NCBI RefSeq assembly: GCF_020080835.1
Contig: NC_058164.1
Location: 6,659,666 to 6,723,665, forward strand
DNA: 64,000 bases
Direction of reading: 5' to 3'
Source: Cotesia glomerata
Lineage: Eukaryota; Arthropoda; Insecta; Hymenoptera; Braconidae
A program made the position numbers and the translations under genes. Below the pieces are notes generated by a model that did not search any database, was not told where the DNA came from, and saw nothing but the letters and a program-made list of their open reading frames with translations. Of the stretch, positions 44,660-58,437 are shown in pieces (the stretch's first letter is position 1; every line of letters starts with the position of its first letter).

Positions 44660-46184
44660 TAAAATTATTAATGTATCAGTAAATTATTAAAGAATTTATT
44701 TTGTTTGAAGTTAAAAATTAATTTTTCAAAAGTTAAAAATCTATCATAAAATAATTACGACACTTTCCATATTTGTATTTTTTAAATAAAAAAAGTATCG
44801 AGTTGACAGATGAATTTGCATTCATAAAAATAAAAATACCGACGGGTCGATGGGTGAGTGTGTGAGTAAAATATTGTTGGGTGAAAATATATGAGAATGA
44901 GAATCAGGAATGAGTTGATATAAGCAGAGAGGAATTGCCGAGAGCATCTGGAGCTCAGAGAGACACGGCCGGAGGAAGAGAGTCTGGTAGCATCAGGCAG
45001 AGGCATCAGTACAGGTATCAGACATCAGGCACCAGACAAAGTGGAGTAGAGAGAAGAGAGTAGGACGTAGACGAGGCTCTATCCCGTAGTTGAGGGATTG
45101 AACGGCCACCTACTCCGTAGAGATGCGATTAGCATATGCATGAAAACACCACCACCAGCATCGGCATCAGCACCAGCTTCGGGCTTGTCCAGGAGCGGCA
45201 CAGGCACCCCTTCTGTGTCTGTGTGTGCGCGTAATGTCGACTGACGACTAGACTGACCAGCGAACAGCGGACAGAGAACAGAGAACAGGGAACAGGGAAT
45301 CGACCGAGCGCATGTCAGTGTCAACATTTTACCAGCTTCCCTTGCTCTTCTACGGCGCTACCTTGGCGTCATTCTGCTGGCGGCTAGTGGCTACTGCCGG
45401 TGCATTCGCGATTCGTCCAGGATCCCCTGTGAAGCCCTCAATAATGCCTCCTATCCACTGCACTCTATTCTGTAGAACTGGTACCAATGCAAACTGCTAA
45501 CTGCTAACTCCACACTGCACACTGCACCCGTCTCTCAATTATTCTCTATATATTCTGGTACAAGCCTTTATAATTAACGTTGATATCACGCCACTGACGC
45601 TTCATTTCGGCTTTTCATCTATTGTTTCAAATATTGCTCCCTCGCATCATCATTTATATGTGCTCCGGGTTTCATTCCGATACTCCATACTTTATAATGA
45701 ATATCCAAATATTCAAAAGGCCTCTTGTTGGAGTTATTCTCGGGGTTAATTAATTATTGGTGCTGTTTTACGAAAAAATTAACTGGTTTCAAAAGAATTG
45801 TTTCTTGATGCCTAAAATTTTTTATTAAAGAATTTTAATTATGTACTGAGAAGTTTTTTTTAAGCTAACTTGATATTATCATTGGTTATTTTTATTAAAA
45901 GAAACTTACTTTAACCAAAAATGTATCAAGTTTTTTTGAAAAAAATAAATTATCGTCCATTATTAGAAATTTTTTGTATCAATCGAAGATAATATCTTTT
46001 TAAAAAAAATAACAATAATTACCGACCTAAAATATTGCTCTCTTTAGCCAAGAATTCAAAATTCAAGACCAAAAATTTTTGAAACCAAATTAACATCTTC
46101 TTTTATTTTTAGTAACGATAGCTTTTAAATCACTAAAAATAAAATTTTTTTGTGATAATTTTTATAAATAACTAGTAACTTTTT
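44660..46184. other. Desert segment with a GC-richer island
   Basis: About 44,920-45,720 is unique and GC-richer, including degenerate AACAGAG/AACAGGG tandem units at 45,270-45,300 and imperfect ACTGCTAACTGC/CACACTGCAC repeats near 45,490-45,525. The remainder is A/T DNA. No coding pattern. Confidence 0.45.
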
Positions 46185-46748
46185 TAACTATTGACATTTT
46201 TAAAGATATAAGCTCATCCCGATGTTACACTCATCAAGAGCTTTCATTTGAGTACCTACATGAATTTTTGATATATTTTTCATATATACATATATATATA
46301 TATATATAAATATATGAAATATTCGAAAAATTGATGTGGGAACTTAAATGAAAGGTCTTGACGAGGGTAACATCGGGATGAGCTTATATCTTTAAAAATG
46401 TCAATAGTTCTCAAGATATAAGGTCATTTCTTAATTATTGATATTTTTAAAAATGTAAGCTCATCCTGATGTTACGCTCATCAAGAGCTTTCATTTGAGT
46501 ACCCACATGCATTTTTGATATATTTTTCACATATACATATATAATATATATAAATATATGAAAAATTGATGTGGGTACTCAAATGAAAGTTCTTGATGAG
46601 TGTAATATCGGGATGAGCTTATTTCTTCAAAAATGTGAATCGTTGACAAGATACGAGGTCATTTCTTAATTATTTATCTAGAGATAGAGTATTTTCGAAT
46701 GCAGCCTAAATACTTATCATCATAAATTGACTATTGGTGAGAATGATA
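46185..46748 (-). mobile_element. Helitron family 1 fragment, two hairpin modules plus 5' region
   Basis: Two complete modules follow each other. On the right is the family's 5' unique region in reverse (TCTAGAGATAGAGTATTTTC, GCAGCCTAAATACTTAT, TATTGGTGAGAATGATATG). Both termini are missing. Confidence 0.72.
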
Positions 46749-48793
46749 TGAAAATTAAATAATTTGATTCAAATTTAAAAATGACAATTGTCGGACTTTT
46801 TTTTTCAAGAGAATTGTAATATAAATAAAAAAAGTAATTTAGCTATTTAGTAGTTCCACTGTTATTGTTATGACTAGATAGTAGATGCCTTAAGTAGATT
46901 ATTCTGCGATGATAAGAGTTATTTTTTATTGAATGACACGCGATTGGTACTCGATGGAAACAAAGCGAATGGTATAAGCGAATTTCCTAGAAAACGTTTA
47001 CCCTAGTTTCGACTCCAATGGAATAGAAGAGTAAAATAGATGACGAATTGAAGAGTTATAGACACGTTGCGCTGTACTCTATACAACACACAACATCGGC
47101 ATTGCTGCAGAGTGTCGAGGGTGTAGTGCTCAGGGCGCCTAGCCGAGAATTTGTAAATGTATTGAGGTATCTACTGCCAACGCTCTGTACTGCTGCAAGC
47201 TCGCTATTCTCTCTACTCTGTACTCTGTACTTTATACACGTTGCAATAATAATAACAGTGACAGCAGAGCAAGTAGAATCGAAATCCAAAGACGAGGGAG
47301 TATAGGAGAGCGAGAAAGACGTTAACAACACAAAAGGGTAAACATAGTCGAGTTGGAAGTAAACGACCAAGTGTTTCCTCACTGATGAAGTCGACGTAGT
47401 TTAAAGTTCGAGGTCTTTCTGCTGGTGACATAGACTAAGCGTTTGTCGTTCCATTGATTAAATCAGATTAGAGTTATTTTACTCTCTTTACATTTTAATT
47501 ATAAATTTTTATTAATTTTTAAAAAAAATTTTCATAATAATTTTTTTTTATTTTTTTAAATAAATAAATTCATTTTTTATAAAATTTTATGTGATAAAAA
47601 ATTAATTACAATTTTTCAGGTCATATTTATAAATAAATCTTATTATTTTAAATAAATAAGCTACAAAACAACAATTAAATTTTATAATTACAGTAAAAAT
47701 TGACAATTACATTAAAATTAATATTTTAAAAATTTTTATTTGAATTTTACTGCGATGAATAAAAATATTTTTATTTAATTTAAATTATTTAAATTTAATA
47801 ATGAAGATTATAAATTTTTTCACTTTTTATTTCTAAGCTTAAATTATTTAATAATTAATAATTATTAAAAAAAAGAATTGTTTAATAATTTAAATATTCT
47901 TCTTAATCTAAAGAAGCAATTATTATTACATTTATATAAGCTATAATTTCCACTCTTAATAATTAACAAAATGAATAAATAAATACAAAGAAACTGGTAA
48001 TTAATGAAATAGTATTGACATTAAAGCACAATTAAAAAATAATAGTTTATATAAATTAGTAACCGACGGTGCAATTATCTAATGAAAAGGTTCCCCAGAG
48101 TTTACGATGAATGAGAGAAGAGAAGCGTCATTTTAACGTTAGGTAGGATGTTAGCCTCGGCTGCCTACCCGGTACGGGTAATGTCTTTTTAAACACGCTA
48201 AACCGAGTAGGATACTTGCCATTATATAGTGTATTTTCGTGCACTACAATATCTATATACACTATATATATATATCGTAGCAGTGGGTGGTAACTCTTGT
48301 GCTGAGTATGCAAATTTTATGGGCTAAATAGGACGCTCGGGCGACCGCGGAAATAATTATCCTCAGTTACCCTATATTCGGTGCTTTACTCATTCCTGCC
48401 CCCATCCACCATCATGGGCGACGGACCCATCATCATTTTACAGTGCAAATATATATTAAATATACAAACATACAGCCACAGTATATTTAATTAATTTTCA
48501 AGTTATGTTTTACTTAAACTCTGCAATTAAAATTATTATTTCGATAAATTTTTTAGTTGAAAAATTTAAATATATTTTTTATAGTAATCGCGAAAAATTC
48601 ATATTATTTTATTAAAATTATTATAAAATAATAAAAATTTTTAATTTTAATTTAATTTAATTTTTTTGTAATAAAAATTTAGTTACAATAAAAAATTATT
48701 ATTATAATAATTTTTATTTTATAATAATTTTAATGAATTTTTTATAACTTTAAAATTTTTTCCGGGATTTATTTTTTATAAATAAATTAGTAC

Positions 48794-48829
<36 letters not shown>

Positions 48830-49866
48830 GATGCGAACAAATAATCAATAGAGATATGTGATAGTAAATGATGAAAATAACAAAAATAATGAGGCGTTTT
48901 GTGGTGTAAGTAAAAATGAGATTGTGTAGCCATAAAAAAAACAGCTGAAGTGGATCACTGGTGAAAAATTGGTGACACCAGTTGACATTGCGACGCATTA
49001 CTATTTTAAAAAATTTTTTTTTTTAGCACGGACGTTTTTTATGCTCCTGGTTCTGGTCTGTGTACTATTGTTATTAATTGGTGGATGCAATAGACACGCC
49101 GAAACACGAGCGATTGTACAATATGTCAATGAGCAATAAAATTGAGAAAAAACTTATTGATTGACTGACTGACAGATGCACCGTGTGATATATTGGTTAA
49201 CAGAATGATAAAAAACAAAGGAAAACAAATGTATGCTCTGTAGGACAATCCTCCGATCGTCATGCTTTTTTTGACGTTTTTATTGCGACCATAAAATTTT
49301 GTTTTAAATAATATATTATTTTTAGTTTTTATTATTTCAGCATTGTTTTATTTAGTTTTTGATAAGTTGAAAAGTTGATGAAAGCGAGTTCGGGTAAGTT
49401 TTCACGTAATTATTATGACTTACGGTAGGTTGTTATCAACTTTAATGCCGTTGTACGACACTGACAATACCATTGTACTTATTTATTAAACTAATTTAAA
49501 TGAAAATTATTATTTAGTAGTACGGAGAAGATTAAAGAGGGTTTATTTCTCAACGCTTTCGCGTATTAATTTTAATATTATTTTTTATTAATGTAAATTG
49601 TCGCTGGAATTTTATATTTTTATTCAAACAGTTGACTTATTTCACCAATAACTATTTCTTCTGTTCATTCAACCGATTATTTTTTCCGAAATAACAAGAT
49701 CATTATGGTACTTTAATAATACCCCAAACATTAAAGTAAATTTGAAATGTTTATTATCTACTTTTTTGAGCGATAATGAATCTAATTTAAGTTCTTGGTT
49801 GGATAATTTAAAGTAATTTTTTTTTATTGTCAGATAACGATATAAATTTTATCAAAATTATTAATA
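46749..49866. other. Desert segment with unique islands and a long poly-T run
   Basis: Islands lie at about 46,900-47,470 and 48,060-48,460. A T-run of more than 30 bases lies at about 48,799-48,830. 48,830-49,330 is of mixed composition. Frames on both strands overlap without coding bias. No gene recognised. Confidence 0.45.
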
Positions 49867-50422
49867 CTAGCAACCTTGCAGTCATTTTGTGACTACCGTG
49901 ACTTGTAAACTATAAATAAATAAAATTTTGCTATCTTAAATAATGAATGTTGTTAAGTTGCACTGTACTTTCTTAACTATTAAAGTTTTTCAAGATATAA
50001 GCTCATCCCGATATTACACTCATCAAAAGCTTTCATTTGAGTACCCACATGCATTTTTGATATATTTTTAATATATACATATATATAATATATATATAAA
50101 TATATGAAAAATTGATGTGGGTACTCAAATGAAAGGTCTCGATGAGTGTAATGTCGGGGTGAGCTTATATCTTTAAAAATGTCAATAGTTCACGAGATAC
50201 AAGGTCATTTCTTAATTATGTATCTAGAGATAGAGTATTTTCGAATCCAGCCTAAATACTTATGATGGTAAATTGACTATCGGTGAGAATGAAATGAAAC
50301 CTTGAAAAGGCACAAATTCAAGTCAAGACCTTTGCAATGACACTAAATTTTACTAAAAAAACCGATTTTATCATATGACTATCCTGGATACAAAATTTTT
50401 CTTATTCTCTTAATAATATAGA
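49867..50422 (-). mobile_element. Complete Helitron family 1 copy (556 bp), simplest form
   Basis: On the minus strand it runs from TCTATATTATTAAGAGAATA (at 50,422) to ...GGTTGCTAG (at 49,867), with the terminal hairpin region intact apart from small changes and a single internal hairpin module. The flanks are A (49,866) and T (50,423), as expected for Helitron insertion between A and T without duplication. It is the best reference copy for this family. Confidence 0.88.
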
Positions 50423-51524
50423 TGATCTTATTAATTTGACTTATAATTAACAAAAAAATTTAATTTTAGTGTAAAAAAAAAATTTTTTGTAATAAATTTA
50501 CTTTTTAAAAATATTTTAAAAAGCACTTGACATATTTTTTGCACAAAAATTAATTTTTTTATTACTCATTATTTATTTACAATTTTTTAATTAAATTTGC
50601 TTAAAAAAATCCTTGTTTCATTTTTAAATTTAAATTTCTGTAATAAATAATAATAATTGTTTAAATTAAATTTTGTAAAAATAAAATTAAGGACACATGT
50701 TACGAAAAATAATAAAAATCTAGCGGGCGGAGAATGGTAAAAGATCTTTTGGTCTGAGTCGATCGTTGGACAGCGAATGGGTGGATGGTAGTTCATTGGC
50801 ATTTAAGTAAGCTGAAGAAGCTCGTGTCGTGTCTTCTGGTCGTCAACTTTTGATGTCTTGGAGTGGTTGGGCTGTTGTGTTGTACGGTGGGTTCGTTTGA
50901 ATGCGTCTCGAATAATGCCTCGGTGAACGACGAACGTCAACGATTCTTTTGTTTCTTGAGGAGACCGCAAGCTGATTCCAGGACTCGAGCCTGCGGAGAA
51001 CACATACACTACATACAGCGTCCAGCGCAGTCAGTCAATCCAGCCGATCCCATCCGTGGATCCATCCAGCATCCAGCATCCAGGCATGAGCCGAGAGCAC
51101 GAGATAAGGAAAACCAACAGAGAAACCGGAGAAGAGTGAGGAGAAGTGTACTTGATTTAAAGCCGTACGATATCTCTGGCGAATCGCACCGAGGCTTAAC
51201 GAGCGCTACCCCACATGTACGCATGTCCTTCGTTACGGTTTTACTTTATTTCCTTCTCACAAATAACCAACGTCGATATTTTATATATTTATACATTATA
51301 TTGCGGTGAAATTCTACAGACCTGAGATGCTAAAAATTATGTCATTATTTTTTAAGAAGGTCATTTTTATTTTTTTTCTTATATAATTTAATTCTGTAGA
51401 TAAATTGTTGAAATTTTTATTTAAAAAATAAGTTTCTAACTTAAAAATGATTTATAAAAATTTTTACAAATTATTTATTGTCTCAAAAAATTCAGAAAAG
51501 TTTGAATTTTTTTCTCGACAATAA
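50423..51524. other. Desert segment with a unique island
   Basis: About 50,720-51,250 is GC-richer, including short ATCCAGC tandem units near 51,060. Open frames occur on both strands over the same bases, the expected result of composition rather than coding. The rest is A/T DNA. Confidence 0.45.
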
Positions 51525-52270
51525 TCTATATTATTAAGAGAATAAGAAAAATTTTGTTTTTAAGATAATCAAATGATAAGATCGGTTTTTTTAGTGAAAT
51601 TTAGTGCCATTGCAAAGCCTTGATTTGAATTTGTGTCTTTTCAAAGTTTTATTTCATTTTCACCGATAGTCAATTTATGATCATAAATATTTAGGCTGCA
51701 TTCGAAAATGCTCTATCTCTAGATACATAATTTAGAAATGACCTTGTATCTTGTGGAATATTGACATTTTTAAAGATATAAGCTCACCCCGACATTACAC
51801 TGATCGAGACCTTTAATTTGAGTACCCACATCAATTTTTCATATATATATATATACATCAAAATGCATGTGGGTACTCAAATGAAAGCTCTTGATGAGTG
51901 TATCATCGGGATGAGCTTATATCTTTAAAATATATATTACATATATATGTATATGTGAAAAATATATCAAAAATGGATGTGGGTACTCAAATGAAAGCTC
52001 TTGATGAGTGTATCATCGGGATGAGCTTATATCTTTAAAATATATATTACATATATATGTATATGTGAAAAATATATCAAAAATGGATGTGGGTACTCAA
52101 ATGAAAGCTCTTGATGAGTGTTACATCGGGATGAGCTTATATCTTTAAAAACGTCAATAATTAAGAAAGTACAGTGCAATTTAACAAAAGTCATTATTTA
52201 ATAAAGCAAAATTTTAATTTTTTATAGTTCACAAGTCACGGAAGACACATAGTGACTGCAAGGTTGCTAG
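51525..52270 (+). mobile_element. Complete Helitron family 1 copy (746 bp) with duplicated arm
   Basis: It starts A|TCTATATTATTAAGAGAATA and ends hairpin-AAGGTTGCTAG|T. The module arm ATGGATGTGGGTACTCAAAT...TATATATGTATATGTGAAA occurs twice in direct order with about 120-bp spacing, the first stage of the amplification seen at 27-29 kb. Confidence 0.88.
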
Positions 52271-53707
52271 TTAAAATTATATAATTTGTACATTTAATAA
52301 AAAATTATATTTTAAAAATTTTAAAACATATAATTATAAAGAAAATAATTTTTTAGACCAAAAAAAATTCTACTAGACTATTTTTATCGCCTTCAATAAT
52401 TCTTTTGCTTTAAATAAATTTTACTTTGGTGAATGTAAGCAAATATTCTATTGAAAGTTTATAAATAGATTGATAAAAATAATTCAGAGATTCTTGAATG
52501 GATATTGTTGGAGCTACGTAAGCGGCTGAATAGAATAATGAATAATAATAATAGATCCATATTTACAGAAGGCCATCAGGCTGTCGGTCAAATATGTCAA
52601 TGTTGATTTGACGTTACGTCATCTCTTGAGCCTCATGGAGATCTAATGCTCGCTGACGGTGTTTAGTGTCGTCTGTATAATGCCTTGTTGATGTTTAACA
52701 TCATGGGAAACGCCGAGGGTCTTGACGATAATCTGGTTGACCTAAGGAGGTCTAGTGTCTTAGTGTTTGTATATATTGTACTCCCCGTTAACGCCCAACC
52801 CAGATAAGAGAGTGAGTGAGTTGATTCACTGGATGTTGACGTTTACGTGGAAGATGTCTCGGAGGCGTTAGGCCAGAATTCCTGTTGGGGTCTCTAGTCA
52901 CGACGCTAAGAGAATGAAGATGTTATAAATATATTGATGTTTTCGAAGATATAAATGGTACGTAAAAAAAGTGAACCGAGGTGGAAAAATAAAAGTTTTT
53001 CGTTTGTCAGGAGGGCGAAGGAGCGAAAACTCGGTGGAAAGAAAATAAAAAGAAAAATAGAAAGAGAAATAAAGTTTAGATGCAGAGTTGAGGGAACTGC
53101 TGCTACGGGACTTAAATATATTTTCGCGGTTCGTTTATTATTCGGTCTGCGACAATCATGCGCCTGGAATATTCCGTTGGGATTGCTACTCTGATATCAA
53201 CCTGGAAAATAACCTTTCCTATCTACTATCTATCCAAGACCAAATCATCGAGCAAATTTATTTATTCAACCAATCGAATAGAATATTACATTACATATTT
53301 TGTTAATAACTCCCTCGAACATTTTTATTCCTCTCTAGCTATTGCCAGCTTTTTAGCAGACTCCAGATTTTACGTCGTTATAAAAATATTGAGTTGTTAA
53401 TTTTTTACTTTGGTGACAAAATTATCAAAAAATGAGAGACTGAGTTTTTATATTTATAAATATAATATTTGAATAGAATAATTTAATTTGTAATGGTTCT
53501 ATTTAAAAATTTATCTCACATGAGATTCATTTGTCATTTAGCTATGTATAAAATTTATTCAATATTTTATTTTTAAAATATTCTCTTGGCTTTATTTAAA
53601 TTATTCAATTTTGTTTTTCGAGCAGTATTTTGGTCACAGAGCTACTTTTTAAAATTTAAATATTTTTTTTTATTTGTAGAATATTAAAATTTACACTGAA
53701 AAATTAA
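52271..53707. other. Desert segment with a unique island
   Basis: About 52,500-53,400 is unique and of mixed composition. A Lys/Arg-rich chance frame near 52,955 comes from purine-rich DNA. No splice-linked coding pattern is visible. Confidence 0.45.
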
Positions 53708-54363
53708 TCAATATTATTAACAGAATAAGTAAAATTTTGTGGCCAGTGTATTTATATGATAAAATGGGTTTTTATGTTTAAATTTGGTATCATTAGAAAT
53801 GTCTTGACCTGGAGTGGTGCTTTTTCATGGTTTCATATCATTCTCATCAATAGTTAATTTATGAAGATAAGTATTTAGGTTGCATTCGAAAATGCTCTAT
53901 CTCTAGACATATAATTAAGAAATGGCCTTTTATCTTGTAAAATATTAACATTTTTACAGATATAAGCTCATTCCGATGTTACACTCATCAAGACCTTTCA
54001 TTTGAATACCCACATCAATATTTCATATATTTATATATATTATATGTATGTATATATGAAAAATATATGAAAATGCATGTGGGTACTCAAATGAAAGCTC
54101 TTGATCAGTGTAACATCGGAATGAGCTTATATCTTTAAAATATATATTATATATATGTATATATGAAAAATATATCAAAAATGCATGTGGGTACTCAAAT
54201 GAAAGCTTTTGATGGGTGTAACATCGGGATGAGTTTATATCTTTAAAAACGTCAATATTTAAGAAAATACATAGCAATTTAACAAAACTAATTATTTAAT
54301 AAAGCAAAATTTTATTTATTTACAGTTCACAAATCCCGGCAGTCATATAGTCACTGTTGCTAG
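53708..54363 (+). mobile_element. Complete Helitron family 1 copy (656 bp)
   Basis: It runs from TCAATATTATTAACAGAATA to GTTGCTAG at 54,363. The terminal hairpin is shortened by mutation (CAGTCATATAGTCACTG). The 5' unique region and two arm repeats are present. Confidence 0.82.
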
Positions 54364-55807
54364 GTAACTTGAATCAAAGAAAGTTTATTTAAAGTAAGAA
54401 AAATTTTTTACAAAATTATTTACTTGATTCAAGTAATTTTTTTTTATGTAAAAGAGATTAAAATTAGAAAATTAACATCTAAAATAATTAATTTTTAAAA
54501 ACTTCCACTTATTATTGTCTGATATTTTTAATTATTATAGCTCATAGTAAATAACAATATTTAACAACCTGATAAGTAAATATTTACCAACCTTCAGATG
54601 GACTTTTCGCTCTCCTCTAGATAGATAGATAGATCTGGAGGTATTTCCTGGTAGCAAGCCCAAGTAATATCGAGCACCGCTGTACAACGAGAATAAATAA
54701 ATAAGAATATAAGTAGACGAGAGCCTGATCGAGGATGAGGACAAAGCAAGACGGAGACGAATTTGAATACTGTACAGATGCCAAATGTTGGCGCGGGCCG
54801 TCGTTGAGTAAACACGCTCATCGATCCGGTTGATCCTTTTATTTGGTCTTGGGTATAGTTGCTCAGAGCTCTTCTCTTATTTTCTCCTTTTCTCTGATTC
54901 CGTCCTCCAGAGCCCTTTCCAGCGTATATGCACAGTCAATCTCTCATGTGGCCGTGCTGTTAGCGGATAGGCAGAGTCGTTGGATCGTCCGTCGGTTCGC
55001 TGCTCGTCTTCGTCTTCGTATTCGATTCGCGCGGTAATAAATAAGGGTGACCGGGAGATCGGTGAGACAGTCGTGATGTCTCGCGGAATGCATCGGCTTC
55101 CGTCAAACAAAGTGAACGAGCGGCCTACTACTCGATAACAGAAACCCAACAGAGAACAAGAGAGAGATTAAAAGAGAGAGGAGATTCGCTCCCAGCTACC
55201 AGCAAGCTGGACCGATCCGAGCTTTTCAAGTCGAGCCTTTTCATTCTCTTGCTCCTCATTCTTCAGGTCCTTCCTCGATACTCATACTTGCACTCACTAC
55301 TCTTAACTCTTGTGCTCGTATCAGGTCGCTGCTCGCTGCTCGCTCAGATTCTACTTTGTCTTTTCCACTTTACTTACTTCCTATGTATAATATATCTGCA
55401 CGAGCCCGATGCCTCTCCACTCAATGTTCACTTATTTTAGTTTTGCTTGCGTTCTCTAGTTACCAAGTGTCTGATTGTCGACTAGATTATATTAAAAAAC
55501 TTTTTTTATCAAGTCGGCAATGTTTTTAACAAGTCGACTTTTCTCAGTTTTCTTCCCGGTCATTATCATTGTTGTTATTTTTACTTATCACCTTTTTTTT
55601 TTTGCGACACTCCAATACGACTAGGAGTAATCGAAAAGAAATGCATTCAATTGAAAATCAATCACAAGAAGGTTTTAGTTTTTAAACTTGGAAAACTCTA
55701 TTTAAATCACTAGTTTTCAGTTACAGTACTTGAATTATATTTTTTAAAATTGAAATAAAAAAAAAATATTTTACTTAATTTATTTTATTTAGATATTATA
55801 ATCAAGG
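54364..55807. other. Desert segment with a GC-rich island
   Basis: 54,366-54,452 holds inverted ACTTGAATCAA/TTGATTCAAGT motifs like the small MITE at 63.7 kb. About 54,590-55,480 is one of the most GC-rich unique stretches, with GA-rich runs near 55,150-55,190, and is a candidate promoter or enhancer. No coding exon was identified. Confidence 0.45.
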
Positions 55808-56625
55808 CGAGCAACCTTACAGTCATTATATAACTTCCGTGATTTGTAAAATACAAATAAATAAAGTTTTGCTTTATTAAATAATGACTTTTGTTAAATT
55901 GCACTGTACTTTTTTAACTATTGATGTTTTTAAAGATATAAGCTCATCTCGATATTACACTCATCAAGAGCTTTCATTTGAGTACCCACATCCATTTTTG
56001 ATATATTTTTCATATATACATATATATAATATATATAAATATATGAAAAATTGATGTGGGTACTCAAATGAAAGGTCTTGATGAATTTAACATCCGGATG
56101 AGCTTATGTCTTTAAAAATGTCATTAGTTGACAAGATAGCAATGTCAGCTCTTAATTATTGACATTTTGAAGATATAAGCTGATCCTGATGTTACATTCA
56201 TCAAGAGCTTTCATTTGAGTACTCACATGCATTTTCATATATTTTTCATATATAAATATATGAAAAATTCATGTGGGTACTTAAATGAAAGGTCTTGACG
56301 AGTGTAACATCAGGATGAGCTTATATCTTTAAAAATGTCATTAGTTGACAAGATAGCAATGTCAGCTCTTAATTATTGACATTTTTAAAGATATAAGCTC
56401 ATCCCGATGTTACACTCATCAAGAGCTTTCATTTGAGTACCAACATGCATTTTCATATATTTTTCATATATTCATATATATAAATATATGAAAAATTGAT
56501 GTGGGTACTCAAATAAAAGGTCTTGATGAATTTAACATCAGGATGAGCTTATATCTTTAAAAATGTCAATAGTTCACAAGATACAAGGTCATTTGTTAAT
56601 TATGTATCTAGAGATAGAGCATTTG
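55808..56625 (-). mobile_element. Helitron family 1 copy, reverse, three modules, 5'-truncated
   Basis: The 3' end at the left is the complement of ...GGTTGCTCG (CTAG lost), followed inward by a decayed hairpin. Three hairpin modules follow in series, two separated by an identical GACAAGATAGCAATGTCAGC phrase. It ends in ATCTAGAGATAGAGCATTT, where the family's 5' region is broken off. Confidence 0.76.
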
Positions 56626-57672
56626 AAAAGACTCTCAATTGAAAAGACAACAATTTTGTTCTTTTCACAGAAAATAGAAACCAAAAGTGGACCAAAATTT
56701 TTCTTACTTTATTCCCGATTTGCCAAGTAAAATTCCGTCGTAGCGTTTCTAAATTCTCGAGTTACTTTTCCGTGTAAACTTTACCTCGAGCGATATTTGC
56801 TTTGAAATAGTTTCAAGTGGAGGCACTGCAGGGTACAGGCAATCAGAAAGAGAAATAAAAGAAGAAATCAAACGGCGTACGACAATAGTCTCACGGGACT
56901 ACGAATCGACGAATGAGTATATTCTTAGAAGGTGCTGAGCCATGGAAATCCCTAGAGACGTAGTGGTTTATTTTATTTTTCTCCTTCCTCAACTTCCATT
57001 TCCTTTATCAAGAATTCGCCAAAGAATGGCTGTAGTGAAGTGAAGCGACATGTCTGAAGGCTCCAAAGGGTCGAGATCGAGATGAAGCGTACCTGCTCTG
57101 TGTGTTTGTGTGTGCGCTTTGGACTCAAATGTGTAGTGCAAAGAGAGAGAAATGATGATGTCGACCAATAGTTCATATGCCGGGTGTCGCTTGGTAGTAC
57201 GTGACCCGCCCGACAATGGGACCCTATTCGCGTGCTCGAAAAATTCAAAGACGTGTGCATTTATTTCGCGGGCCACCTACAACAAGATTGCACCCTTCTG
57301 GTTCTGGTCCGGGGTTCTAGTGTGCTTCGGCTGGCATCGAGGTCGAAATGTCGAGAATTTCCCATTTTAAATCATCGTCTTCCATTCCCTCCAGCTTTAT
57401 AGTATATAGTAAAGCTACCAATCCTTTGGAAAATCACGACGAGTAAATAGGGGCCAAAGGAAAAATCGAAAAAGAGGAAATGGTACTAATACATAAAGCC
57501 GAATTTCCTCCACCACATATATTTATACATATAGAATAAGTTGGATGGATTCAAAACGTGCCGGATTGAATCGATCAGTCATCACATGACATCACCCCAA
57601 GATTGACTGCCGTGGTGTAATATTTTATATGAGAAATAACAACGCCTCCTTAATTCTCACCCTTATATTTAC
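56626..57672. other. Desert segment with a unique island
   Basis: About 56,720-57,480 is unique and GC-richer, with a GT-rich patch near 57,095. Overlapping open frames on both strands argue against coding. Nothing else was seen. Confidence 0.45.
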
Positions 57673-58435
57673 ACGGAAAAAAGTAAACTCTATTATTCAC
57701 TCGGATTCCGGTTAATTTTTATAGTTTCAAACAGTAAAGCGGACATCGGGGTGACAAAAATATAAATATTACAGAACTTAATGTAGAAAGTATAAATACA
57801 CAATTTATAATTTAATATCCAAAATAAGTGATTAGTAGCTGTCACTATAGTAAATAACGATTTTTTCATCTTAAAAAATTACAGTTTCAACCAGTGAAAA
57901 TTGCCATTTCAATATATAGTCCATATTATAAGGAGAAGGGGAACTCAGATGAAAGAGAAGGGGGTCTCACTCCATGGGAGAATTTAACATTTGAAACAGT
58001 AAAAATTATATTTTTAAAATATACATTTTACTAGTCCAAGCAAGTCAATTATTACAGTTTGATTTTTAGCGTTGCGTTTAAAATTTACCATTTTACTTTG
58101 TAAATATTGACGTTGTTGCTTGTATTAGAAATTCACTAACGTTATTTTATACTTTTTACATATCATAAGATCATTTTTTAGGTGCGAAATGATAAATATC
58201 AAAGTCTGAATTCTTAATTATTATACTTAAACATTTTAGACATTCACATAGCGAATATTACTGGTTGAAATAGTATTTTCTTCCATGTAAAGAGTAAATT
58301 GTAACGTTTAAATGGTAAATATCCATAAAGTGAATAGTAAAATCACGATTTTACTGTTTGAAATGGTAATTTTTAGCAGTTGATCATTACTTATTATAAA
58401 TCAACTGTTATTTATTACAGTTTACTTTTTTCCGT
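57673..58435. mobile_element. TA-flanked MITE with CACGG...CCGTG ends
   Basis: TACACGGAAAAAAGTAAACT at the left is perfectly inverted at the right end. If the outer TA is the target duplication, the element is CACGG...CCGTG, consistent with Tc1/mariner-like or related TA-targeting MITEs. The interior is studded with variants of AAACAGTAAA/TTTACAGTTT in both directions and encodes nothing. Confidence 0.75.
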
Positions 58436-58437
58436 GT

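Noticed and set aside
44782..47431. Overlapping frames on both strands in islands at 45 and 47 kb
   Set aside because: Sense and antisense frames are equally open and no family is recognised, so composition explains them.
48799..48830. Poly-T run as the tail of a reverse-strand retroposon
   Set aside because: No retroposon body or target duplication is recognisable beside it, so it is treated as a simple repeat.
50803..51309. 148-codon plus-strand frame near 51 kb
   Set aside because: The peptide is Arg/Gln-rich with no domain, an antisense frame covers the same bases, and no splice structure fits.
52955..53194. Lys/Arg-rich frame resembling a basic protein
   Set aside because: It comes from a purine-rich stretch of AAA/AGA/GAA triplets, with no upstream promoter or homologous pattern.
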